The notes beneath the pieces were generated by a model, which was not told the origin of the DNA, did no database searches, and was given only the letters and a program-made list of their open reading frames with translations. A stretch of DNA of 64,000 bases from Zeugodacus cucurbitae (lineage: Eukaryota; Arthropoda; Insecta; Diptera; Tephritidae): assembly GCF_028554725.1 (NCBI RefSeq), contig NC_071669.1, positions 33,904,001 through 33,968,000 on the forward strand. The letters run 5' to 3'. Positions 46,754 to 57,400 of this stretch are shown one piece after another. Numbering within the stretch: position 1 is the first letter of the stretch; every line of letters starts with the position of its first letter. The position numbers and the translations under genes were made by a program.

Positions 46754-46799
46754 TTTCTCCTATGGAATTGTATTTGTCAATCCCACTTCTGACACCACT

Positions 46800-47046
46800 T
46801 GTATCGGATTTCCAAAATAAATCGTTTACGCTGAAACTCTACCCTGAGCTCGATCACTGGATTGTCAAGTAAAAGTCACTATTTAATGGCTATACACTTA
46901 TCTTCATTTCTAATTCAAAGAACTTAACACTTTATTACTCGTTATACGAGTTTACTACTTCTTACTTATAACTTCTTCTAACGAATATTGATGTCTGGAT
47001 AAATCTGGAAAGTTATCGATTTGGATTATCGATTCTAGTTTATTCT
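46800..47046 (-). repeat. 5' LTR of the minus-strand Gypsy element, truncated
   Basis: It begins tgtatcgg and matches the 3' LTR at 42231 over its first half and again near 46980-47045, with the middle deleted. It is followed directly by the T-rich tail of a Jockey fragment. The primer-site complement (atcccacttctgacacca) lies just inside at 46780-46797. Confidence 0.8.
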
Positions 47047-47932
47047 TTTTTTAATATTTCCTTATTTATTGAGTCTGCTTAACAACAAGTTATAAAATCT
47101 TAAATCTATTTAAAAACAAGACAAGCTCTACCAAGTGATTGAGCTGTATTGGTGAAACGTTGCTCTTTAGTACGCAGGCATATCCCTTCTTTTTAGGCGT
47201 GTTTGATCGCAGGAATGTACTAAAGCATTAGCCAATGGGTTTGGGTGATCACGGAGTTTAGATAAATATATCAATCTGCTGTCCTCTACTTCTTTCTTTA
47301 CCATAGGAATACCAAGATCTTTATGGATATTTTCATTGCGCATGTACCATGTACTGGTGAACACGTGATTGATCTAAGCATTTTCGATTGGAACCTTTGT
47401 ATTATATCAATATTAGTTGCACAGGTCGTACCCCACAGTTGAATGCCATACATCCAAATCGGCTTTATGACCGCATTGTATAACAGCACTTTGTTGTCTA
47501 AGCTAAGTTTAGAGTTTTTATTTAAAAGCCAATTTAAATTTGCAGCTCTTATCTTCATGCACGTTATTTTACTAGATATATGTTTTCTCCACGTAAGCCT
47601 TCTATCTAAGTGAATACCAAGATAGGTAACTTCATTCGCTTGAGGCACTAGAATATTGTTCATTTTTACTGCCGGGCACATTTTTGGTCTTAGGGAAAAT
47701 GTAACATGTTTGCACTTTTGTTCATTTACATTTATACGCTAGTTTGCTAGCCATTCTTCGACAGAACTTAAGTGCTACGCTAATATTCTTGATGCTATAA
47801 TGGGGCATTTGTTATGACTCACTAAAGCTGTGTCATCCGCAAAAGTTGATGTCAAAACATTATTGGAAGATTAGCTGTATATATGATGTATAGAGTTGGG
47901 TCTAAAACACTGCCCTGTGGTACTCCAGAACT
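47047..47932 (-). mobile_element. Jockey-clade 3' fragment, minus strand
   Basis: This is a 5'-truncated copy of the family at 10546-11858. The RT thumb region is open at 47681-47298 (VTYLGIHLDRRLTWRKH, IKPIWMYGIQLWG) and then shifts, with the final exon-like stretch 47364-47167 ending RRDMPAY. The FADD-type block near 47850 is partly deleted. T-rich bases at 47044-47053 are its poly(A). Its truncated end meets repeat unit X copy 3. Confidence 0.85.
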
Positions 47933-47934
47933 TA

Positions 47935-49889
47935 CCCTGCAAGACAGGTACCGGCGAATTCTTCGGTGAAATGCCAGGGAGCGGTACTAGCAGTTTCAAT
48001 CAAAGTTTCTATGCCATTCTTAAGGGCGAATTGAAAAAAGTAGACGAAACTCTTGCGTACGTGTGATCGTTCATCCTTTTCTTGCACATTACATTCATCA
48101 TTTAGCAATGTATATATACCTCTTGCACAATTTGGGAATGGTATTGGTACAATCACGGATGAAAGAACCAAAACAACATGTGCACTTCCAGTACAGTACT
48201 GGTACTATCACGGATGAAAGACCCAAAACTGCGAACGAAAGCTGCACTTGCACTTTCAGTACTGCGACCCACAAAAGCCCAGAAACTATACCCGCTATTT
48301 TCGGTTAGTTCTACCAATATCCATCCACAAAATCATTAATTATATTTCATATTTATTTAAAATATCGTGCCATTTAGGTGTTTATTTTTATATTTACTTT
48401 ATAAATGTATTATCGTACTACACTATGTACATTTGTAAAACGTATTGAATATTTGAACAATTTTTGCTATCTGACAAAGGCTGGAGGAAGAGTGGCAAAT
48501 GTCAAATACCCCGAGCGGCCTGGAAGTGTTAGCTGCGCACATTATGTGAGGATTTTTTTGGTTTCTTTAGGAGATTTGGAAGATCTGTTCTTTCATTAAT
48601 TTCATTATTACTATATTTGTCCATTTTCTGGGAGGAGGGTGTCTATAAAATATAAAGTAAAATTAGAATTTTTACAACATAAAATAATTACCTTGTGTTT
48701 CAGGAATTCTAAATCTAGCACTGGCAACGTTCTAGTCTTAACATCCATGCTCTTGCTGTAGTATTTCCAATGAACTAATTTCGGTGAATCCATGTCCTTG
48801 TAAAGCTATACAACAACGGTATGATTGCTCAATACAAGGTGAAAATGAATCAAAAAAGTCCTCCTAATTGAACATACAAAAAGTTTTTAAATTTCTATGA
48901 TCACAAACATTCACTTAAATTTACCCTTTAATTTCTGTCGTTTCAGTTCTTCCCGGGCTTGTGTTGAGCAAAAGGTTTAATTGCACGTAAAAAAGTGACA
49001 TTAAACCTAATATCTGGTGTGTAAATGATTTGTGTTCGATGTAGCAGCGTTTGCATCCATAGTTCTGGTTTTGCTTGCAGCACATATTCAATCGATTCGA
49101 AAGTTCTACTGCCATAAGTGACACCAATTAGGTTGCGTACCTTTAACGCGCCGTATGAGGTTTGAAATATCTGTATGGAAAATTTTAAAATTTAAGGCAA
49201 GATAATATTATTATATTCAACAATTATTTACGTATTCAATGGTTTTGCCCTTGATGTTGACCATTGTTGGCGTAGCTTCTATTGCGTGCTTCGAATTGAC
49301 AATCCATATTTTGGCTTTAGCAAACTTTTATTTTACGTTTTACTTATTTAAAAATGCGTGCTTCAATAATTTAAACTTTAAATAGGCTACAGATCTTCTT
49401 ATTCTTGACTGGCGTAGACACCGCTTACGCGGTTATAGCCGAGTCCAAAACAGCGCGCCACGTATCCCTCCTTCTGGCAGTTTGGCGCCAATTGGTTATA
49501 CCAAGCGAAGCCAGGTCCCTCTCCAGCTGGTCCTTCCATCGGAGTGGAGGTCTCCCTCTTCCCCGGCTTCCACCAGCGGGTACTGCAGCGAATACTTTCT
49601 GAGCTGGAGCACTTTCATCCATTCGAACAACATGACCTACAGGCTACAGATCCCTGATTTAAATAAAACACGCAAAATAATACTTCACAGGCAGCCATGA
49701 TATAGCTCAAAACAAAACTTGTTCAAACACGAGAACTTTGGTTGTTTCTTTCTATCATTCAGGATGCTGTACGAAAGAAGAGTTGAGGTAAGTGTTTATG
49801 CACATTTCGCCCTTTGTTGCATATGTGTGTATGAAGTGGTGTTATTAAAATTTCTTTAAATGTATTGGAGTTTCAGTACCCATGACTTG
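47935..49889 (-). repeat. Exon-bearing repeat unit X, copy 3
   Basis: The left end is ccctgcaagacagg preceded by TA; the right end fades at catgacttg near 49889. The minus-strand last exon is open here without the 1-base shift of copies 1 and 2 (48171-47932: SSVIVPIPFPNCARGIYTLL, then NDECNVQEKDERSHVRKS). A local duplication of about 60 bases lies near 48150-48210. A short RTE fragment is inserted at 49394. Confidence 0.58.
49394..49638 (-). mobile_element. RTE 3'-end fragment (copy I)
   Basis: The minus-strand frame (49622-49425) holds DESAPAQKVFAAVPAGGSRG and GRPPLRWKDQLERDLASLG followed by the family's 3' terminus. It is flanked by ggctacagatc on both sides (49385 and 49641 regions), a target duplication inside repeat unit X. 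It is 5'-truncated, as expected for this mechanism. Confidence 0.82.
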
Positions 49890-50011
49890 ATTGTGATTTT
49901 AAAACGAGGTGGGCAGTATATAGCCGTTAGATTTAAATCACAACCCCGATTTTTTAATGATATAGTTGTAGCTTGTAACTGGTGGTTTGTTCTGATATCA
50001 TTTTCGTTATA

Positions 50012-50943
50012 CTACGTTCGGAGCGACATTGAAAACATGTTTTTATTGAAAAATTAGGTTTCCGTTCGAAAAATGGATTTTCATCCATGCAAACGAAATC
50101 ACAGTTTTCGCTGAAAACTTCTTGAAAACTTACATTCCACTAATTATAATCGATGTCTGCTCTAGCTTAGTCGATATTATTGGAAGACATATTTTGCCAG
50201 CTCTAAAATGTAATTTGATATTGTAAACCAATTCCAATACTTTGTCGAAATAATGGATAAGAGAGTGTTAAGTTCGCGTGTGACCGAACATTTTATACTC
50301 TCGCAATTAATTTGATTAATGTTATTAAGCGTGTTTTCCTTTCTTTTCTCGAATGGTGACTTTTTATATTTCAACATAATACACATGCTGCATTACATTT
50401 TTGAATGTGCTCCATTTTTTACATGATTAAAGAAGAAAAAAGTGTCATCCTATTATGCTGGTTAGATCTCACTGACAATTTGATAACTAGGTCAGAATAA
50501 ATTCAAAAATTTTTTGAGAAAAAAAGCGCTTTAAAATTACATGCAACTCGACTCACACACAAAGTCCACTAGAAAACAAAAGTCATTATATGAAAGATGG
50601 TGCAATTCCTGAAGTTTCATTAATATATCAGAAGTTTTACTCAAGAAAACGCTTGTACAGACAGATGGTTTTTAACTCGTCTCGTCATCCTGATCATTTT
50701 GATATTTGTAACCCAATGTCGTTTAGTTTTATGACTTACAAACAACATGAGACCAACATGTTGCTTTCTTAGCAACATGTTGCGGGAGTATAAAAATGCT
50801 CAAATGTAATCAAACAAATAAATTTGTGAATTGTCAATGAAAACGCATCGAAATCACAAAATGTCGGTCAGAACGACTTTGGTTCCACAATCCACACAAA
50901 TAGTGAAAACACTAGGAGGTTTTCAATGTCGGTCCGAACGTAG
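50012..50943. mobile_element. Terminal-inverted-repeat element, unclassified
   Basis: The left end ctacgttcggagcgacattg and the right end are reverse complements over 25 bases with one mismatch, each followed by gaaaac. No clear target duplication was found. An abundant-type repeat (50262-50797) sits inside. There is no transposase. Confidence 0.7.
50262..50797 (+). repeat. Abundant repeat S, short copy
   Basis: It starts aagttcgcgtgtgaccgaac with tatactctcgcaa and ends in agcaacatgttgcgggagta. It is the same family as 55213-56447 but lacks its middle. Confidence 0.7.
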
Positions 50944-51130
50944 CATTACAGTATATATGGGTAACTCGATTATCGGGTTTTAAAGTCGATAAAAAAATAT
51001 CGGAGCAGAAGTCATACCGGAGTCTGCATGTTTATATATAAAGTTTATTTTTTCATAGTTGTGATTGCTAAGTTCGTGTTGTATAATATACTAGTCATTT
51101 TGAAATAATTTGACCGGCGAAAGTGTGGTT
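50944..51130 (+). promoter_or_regulatory. Presumed promoter and 5' UTR of the dicistronic locus
   Basis: The only gap upstream of the small gene lies between the TIR element and the ATG. It holds tcgattatcgggt and agtcgataaaaaaatatcgg, variants near the DRE-type TATCGATA. No TATA box stands at a convincing distance. This is inference from position. Confidence 0.35.
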
Positions 51131-51484
51131 ATGGACAGTTTTAATTATAATAATAGAAAGCCCCGTCGGACTCTTGGCACACCAGCGTATCACTTCCGAA
51201 ATAAATTTGCATTTGGTTGGATTACTTTGGGAGCAGTTTTTTTCGCGGCTTGGTCGTAAGCTTTAATTCCTTAGTTTATATCAGCTGTAATTATGAACAT
51301 GTGTAATTTTTTTAGGTACACTCCAATATTTCAAAAGATTAATAAAGGCTTCTGCGATTCATTATTTTTCCCAACAGAAGAGGAAATAGATAGGCGTTAT
51401 TTATTCAGTTTTCCTAAGCCTCTACCTAGCAGAGAAATTCAAAAACGTATTACCGAAGAAAAAGAGTTTATGTCTCAACGTTAA
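51131..51484 (+). CDS. Small single-pass membrane protein, 97 residues, two exons
   Basis: Exon 1 is 51131-51255 and exon 2 is 51316-51484; the intron has gtaagc and tttttttag borders and the joined frame is clean. The protein starts MDSFNYNNRKPRRTLGTPAY, has a basic amino end, one hydrophobic segment at about residues 30-46 (GWITLGAVFFAAWS), then a polar, charged carboxyl part (FPTEEEIDRRYLFSFPKPLP). The size, basic leader and single segment fit a small inner-membrane or assembly-type mitochondrial protein, but I do not recognise the family. Its stop lies 9 bases before the mus312 ATG with no room for a promoter between them, so both probably share one mRNA. The coding text is intact. Confidence 0.8.
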
Positions 51485-51493
51485 AATCTGGTG

Positions 51494-54400
51494 ATGGATC
51501 GAGAGACGCGGAAAGCTAATCTAAATAAACTACGGTTGTCCGGAATTAAACACATTGGAACAAATAGTATAGGAGGAAGTTTACGGTAAAATATTGTTGA
51601 AATAATTTGAAGTGTAAAAAGAAAAAAAAATAAATTTATCGAATTGAAAAAAAACTTATTTTGATTTTATTTTTGTTTAAAGGAAAACGAGTTCGGCCAA
51701 TGGATTGTTATCAAAGTATTTTAAGACGGCAGTTACAAATGAATTAAATCCGGGAAATGTTCCAAAAATCGAAGTTGATGTAAAAATAAACAGTCCATGT
51801 TCGTCATGTTCAATATCGTCGAACTTAGTTAATACTGACGATTATAATTTGCAAACAATAAGTCAACAAAATGAAACACAGATAAAAGCGAATGTTGGTA
51901 CAAGAGGAAGAAAGCGCACCAGTCTGCAAAAGTTTATCTTTCCCAAAGATAATAGTGAAGACAATGTTGAAGTTCCTATTAAGAAAATTAAGACAAAAAC
52001 TAATTTGAAACGTAAAAATAATGTATCCCGCTGCAAAAGCTCTCTTAATAGACGCCAGCCGAATATTAAATCTTTACTCATGCGAAATGAAGTTATGTTT
52101 TCGGAGATTACCTCTGTACAATGTAGAATTGATAACTTCAGTGCTGATGACATACATCTCGCGATGGCATTGTCTAAATCACAAATAGAAATCGGTAGTT
52201 CTCCAAACCGTTACGGTGCAGCTCAGCGAATAGAAAATTCAGAAGTAAACATGGAAAACGTTCAAAATATATTACGCAAATATGGTTTTCGCACAGCTGG
52301 TATAGAAGGTAGGTCCATGTATAGTAGAAGAAAATATTAGTCAGTTTGAGTTGTAAGAAGTTATTAAAAGGAAAGGTTTTGAGTTTTTTTTTTCAATGCT
52401 TCTCGAAGCTTAGCTTACATAACCAAAAAAGCTTATTTTATTTGACTATTTTTTCTGCGCCTATAATTATTGCTAAAGAAATAATCAATACAGTATTTAA
52501 TGTAGGGTGACAGTTAAATCCAATCAGTGTAATTGCCTTGATTACTGAAACAATAGTTCCTATTACGATAGGCTAATACCTCAGTTTCATAGAATACTCA
52601 CATAACAACCATAAGTTTACATGTTTGGGAAGAACTGCATGAAGATTTATCAGCATTGTTCAAATTTGTATAAGAGTTCGAAAAAATAAATATAAAAATA
52701 TGTAATAAAGGGGTTCACATGAAATTTACAATCGGGAAATTAATCAGACAATTTGAATTAATTATTTTTGCGTTTGTAGTGAAATTAATAGTTTTATATA
52801 CATTAATGTATGTATTACTCAAGTTGATTATTTTTGAATATTTAAAAGAAAAAAGGAATGAAAGAAATGGAATTGGAAAAATTTGTTTCCAATATTTTTA
52901 TTTGTTTTTTATTGGCACCTTATGACTGATGGATCCCTGTATTCACCTTATAAGGATTCCGTAAAATTCGCAGAATCACCAGGGCACTTAGCGTTATAAA
53001 TACCCAAATAACGTAAGGCCTGAACCACCGGACGATGCCAAACACAGAACAGGAAAGAGTTATTCCAATGATGAATGAATGAATTAAATTTGAAATTCGA
53101 AATAAAATTCCTTGGAAAAATTCCGTGAAATTCCACGTGGGACTTTGTCAAGTTAAATCCTCTTTACTAAAGCTTAATGTTATTTACTATTATATTTTTC
53201 AAAATATAAGTACTGTGTCGAGCCCTGCCGCTTTTGCAATCGAGGGAACATTTTCCCACAATTTTGGAAATTTTTTTCGATTCGCTTTTTTGACTTCATT
53301 GAATGTGATATTAATGGATCTGTACTCCTATGTGCTCATGTAGTTAGCATTATTGAACAGATTACCGCCTGTGTGCACACCCTTCGTCTTTTTCCCAAGT
53401 GCTGCTGCTGCCCATGATAAAAAATTATAATAAAACTTTAATTCAAACCACTATCGTATATCTGTTGAAATATAAACGTCATTAATGAAGTAAATTCATT
53501 ACGCAACGTTCCTTAGTAATATATATAAAATATTACTGTTCTCCTTATTTTGCAGATTACAATAGTTTAAAGACCACAACTCGGCGAGGTAGAAATAAAT
53601 GGGCCAACAAATTTACTGCATTAACATTACGAGATTCTAAACTTCAAGCGAAGAAAGTACAATATAAAATAAACTGTTTAATGAGCCAAGAATTGAATGA
53701 AAACCAAGTACCTTTATCTAAAACTCATTCAGAATCATACTCGATATTTAGTTATAATCTGAACAAACTTAAACCATCCAAAGCCATTATAAAAATACTT
53801 GAGAGTGAAAATAGCATAAATCTGGAAGAGTTTTATGTAAAAGAACTCTTCGACGTCAGCCACGTACAAGCAGGTTATTTGTTAAAAAATTGGCATGCTA
53901 TAGACGGCCGTGAATTGTCACCTCAAGGAACTAACAAGAGTCAAAATCCAAAGTCTAATGAAATTCAAAAACTCATGAATCAATCGCTTATTAATTTGGA
54001 GCAACACTTCAGCATAAAACAAAATTTGAATTCCAGATTTCAACCTGAAAAAGAAACTTTGTCTTTTTATGCTACCGTTAGTGATCATTTGGGATCGGAA
54101 AAAATAAAAATATATAATGCAGAACAGAGTTACCATATTAAGGATGACCCCAAATATTACAATAATAAAGTAAATGTTGTTAAAAACGACATAGAATGTA
54201 TCGAAAATAATGAAGTTTTGTCAGGACACGACACACTTGTATCTATAAATAAAATCAGCATAGAACAAGATGGTCAAACTTATAATTCAGCGGACACTGA
54301 TATTAAGCACAATGTGTATAGCTCCTCGCCAAGTTTATCAGAATATTGTTCAACAACACCTAAGGGAGGTCGTATCCAATCGCCGAATATATTCGCGAGT

Positions 54401-57400
54401 TCGGAAGACGAACTAGATGGAGTTGATATTCCAAAAGTAGCATCTAATAATGAATATGAACAATTAAATTCATTCAAAGAGGGTAAGTTTATACGATTTA
54501 ACCGTTAATCTATATTTGTATATACAATGGAACTTCTCTAACTCGAATCACCATAATCCACAAAAAAACTTCAAGTTGTTTCTCTAATTCGAGTTATAGA
54601 AATTTTCATTAAAACATAAATTTTTCAAAAGGCTGTAAAGGGTAAAGATTTACCCACAGTTTTAGTTATTTACTTCGCAAAAAGTTTTATTTAAATATAA
54701 TACATTAAATCATGTATTCTGTAATTTTGATTGTTGCACTTTGCTATTGTTTGGCTCTTGACGCCTGTATCTCATGCCTTTGTTACACGATTTATGGAAT
54801 CTATAAGTGTAATATCATTTTTTTTTGTTTGTCTCCATACGAATATAGGGACTCCTTTAAAATTGTTCCTTGGTAGTAAAATTTTAAATTTTGTATTATG
54901 CCCTGGTCGATAAGTTCTATTTATGGAAGGAAATTTGTATGAAAATTCACTTCTATTGCCCATTCAAGAGTTCGAGTTATAGAAGTTTGAGTTATGGAAA
55001 AAAATTTGTATGGAATTTGATTTCTAAACGCTATTGGCAATTTAAAAGTTCGAGTTATGGAGATCTTTAACTTATAGAAGTTCGAGTTATGGAAGTTCCA
55101 CTGTATATTTGTGTTATGCATTTTTATTAATTTTTTTTTATACTTTTGCAACATGTTGCATACATGCATGGTATACGAGCAATATGTACATGACTATTAC
55201 TTTACATTAAAAACAAGTAAGGAAGGGCTAAGTTCGGGTGTAACCGAACATTTTATACTCTCGCAATTTATTTATTTAAATTTATTTATATTATATAATA
55301 CACAATTTGAACCACATATTCGTCATATATATTGTATAGAGTCCATTGAAAGTTAGAAACCCTAATATTAGGTTAGAAGTACCGAGGTCCTCATGTTCGC
55401 TATATGGGGCCTTGACAACCTATGGTCCGATTTCGGTGATTTTTAGAATGGGGCTGCCACACTATAAACGTAGTATTTGTGCAAAGTTCTGCATCGATAT
55501 CTTCACTAGTACTTACTTTATATATTGTAAAGTTAACGATTCAGATCGTCTTCAAAGTTCTGTATATAGGAAGTAGGCGTGGTTGTGAAGCGATTTGGCC
55601 TATTTTCACAACATATCATTGGGATGTAAGGAAACTATTACAAACCAAGTTTCATTGAAATCGGTCGAGTAGCTCCTGAGATATGGTTTTTGACTCATAA
55701 GTGGGCGACGCCACGCCCATTTTCCATTTTGTAAAAAAATCTGAGTGTAGCTTCTATCTGCCATTTCCTATGTGAAATTTAGTGTTTCTGACGTTTTTGG
55801 TTAGTGAGCTAACCCACTTTTAGTAATTTTCAGCCTAACCTTTGTATGGGAGGGGGGCGTGGTTATTATCCGATTTCTGTCATTTTTGGACTGTATAAGG
55901 AAATGGCTAAAAAAACGACTGCAGAAAATTTGGTTTATATAGCTCTATTGGTTTGCGAGATATATACAAAAAACCTATTTGGGGGCGGGGCCACGCCCAC
56001 TTCCCCAAAAAAATTACATCCAAATATGCCTCTTCATAGTGCGATCCTTCATACCAAATTTTATTTCCATAGCTTTATTTATGGCTTAGTTATGGCACTT
56101 TATGTGTTTTCGGTTTTCGCCATTTTGTGGGCGTGGCAGTCGTCCGATTTTGCTGATTTTCGAACTTAGCCTTCTTATGGAACCAAGGAACACGTGTTCC
56201 AAGTTTGATTAAGATATCTCAATTTTTACTCAAGTAACAGCTTGCTCGGACGGACGGACAGACGTACGGACAGACGGACGGACAGTCGGACGGACAGACA
56301 GACATCAGGATTTGAACTTTTCTCGTCACCCTGATCATTTTGATATGTATAACCCTATATCTAACTCGTTTAGTTTTAGGACTTACAACCAACCGTTATG
56401 TGGACAAAACTATAATACTCTCGTAGCAACTTTGTTGCGAGAGTATAATAAAACTAAAATACATAAATCAATTATTATTGAAGTTATCAGAATAAAACTG
56501 TGTATAAATAGTCCTTAACTCGTTCGAGGTATGACACCGCTCATTTAGAAATGGACAAATTCGGATAATAACTTTTAAAGGGCCCAGATACCATATATAA
56601 GTGCATATTGATGTATTCTTACCGACAATATCCGTAAATCCCTGACTTATTCATGATAATAATATGCTCCGGTGCAAAAGTGGATAATATCCGGCTAACT
56701 CTTCCGTAGTTCATTATATGTATTTAATATAAGGATTTTCAAACATTTGCTTGGCTTATGATATATATCATGTCAATATGTAAGACATCTTAGCTAAATT
56801 ATGTGCACTATACGTGCATTGGGCTATAGTTTGAATAGAAGATATCGCGATATTATTAAGGAATAATATTTTGATTAGCATTATGCCATTTTTTAATATA
56901 ATTCTATATCACAACGAAAAACCACTCTCAGGTGCCAATGCATACCTGTGATACACATTGCAAAAATAACAAATACTAGTTTAATATAAACAGCAAGTTC
57001 AGCGGTGATTACAGCATAAAAACGTGCTCAAACTCAGTTTTTAGAATGATAGCGTATTCAATTTCATTAAATATTTGGAGAGGATGATACGCAGAAGTGA
57101 TTTTGTACTAATTTTGACTTCTCAAATTAATTGGTAACTGAGTTATCGCTCGTTTTCTCTATATAATATATTGTGTGAGTATAAAAATAGTCGATTTGAT
57201 ATTAATAATTTCGTAAATACAATTTTGTTTAAAAAATATATATATATTATTATAATTTATTACTAATACCTGAATGTACCCATATCTGCTACAAATATAC
57301 TAATTACACAAGAGCCAAAAGTAACTATTTTTAATGTTTTCTCTTTTATATATTTTTCTATATTTTAGTCATATCAACTTCGAATAATATAAACAATACA

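Larger units (their letters stand above)
42231..47046 (-). mobile_element. Ty3/Gypsy-type LTR retrotransposon, minus-strand copy
   Basis: This is the same family as 18195-22351, in opposite orientation. It keeps the integrase core that the plus copy lost, but its gag has an internal deletion and its RT/RNase H border is split by an 0.8-kb insertion. The 3' LTR is 42231-42591. The 5' LTR (46800-47046) is cut off by Jockey sequence. Confidence 0.88.

Noticed and set aside
56249..56305. GGACGGACAGACGGAC run considered as a CRISPR-like or regulatory repeat
   Set aside because: Simple-sequence drift of a 4-base unit within repeat S; no spacers and a eukaryotic context.
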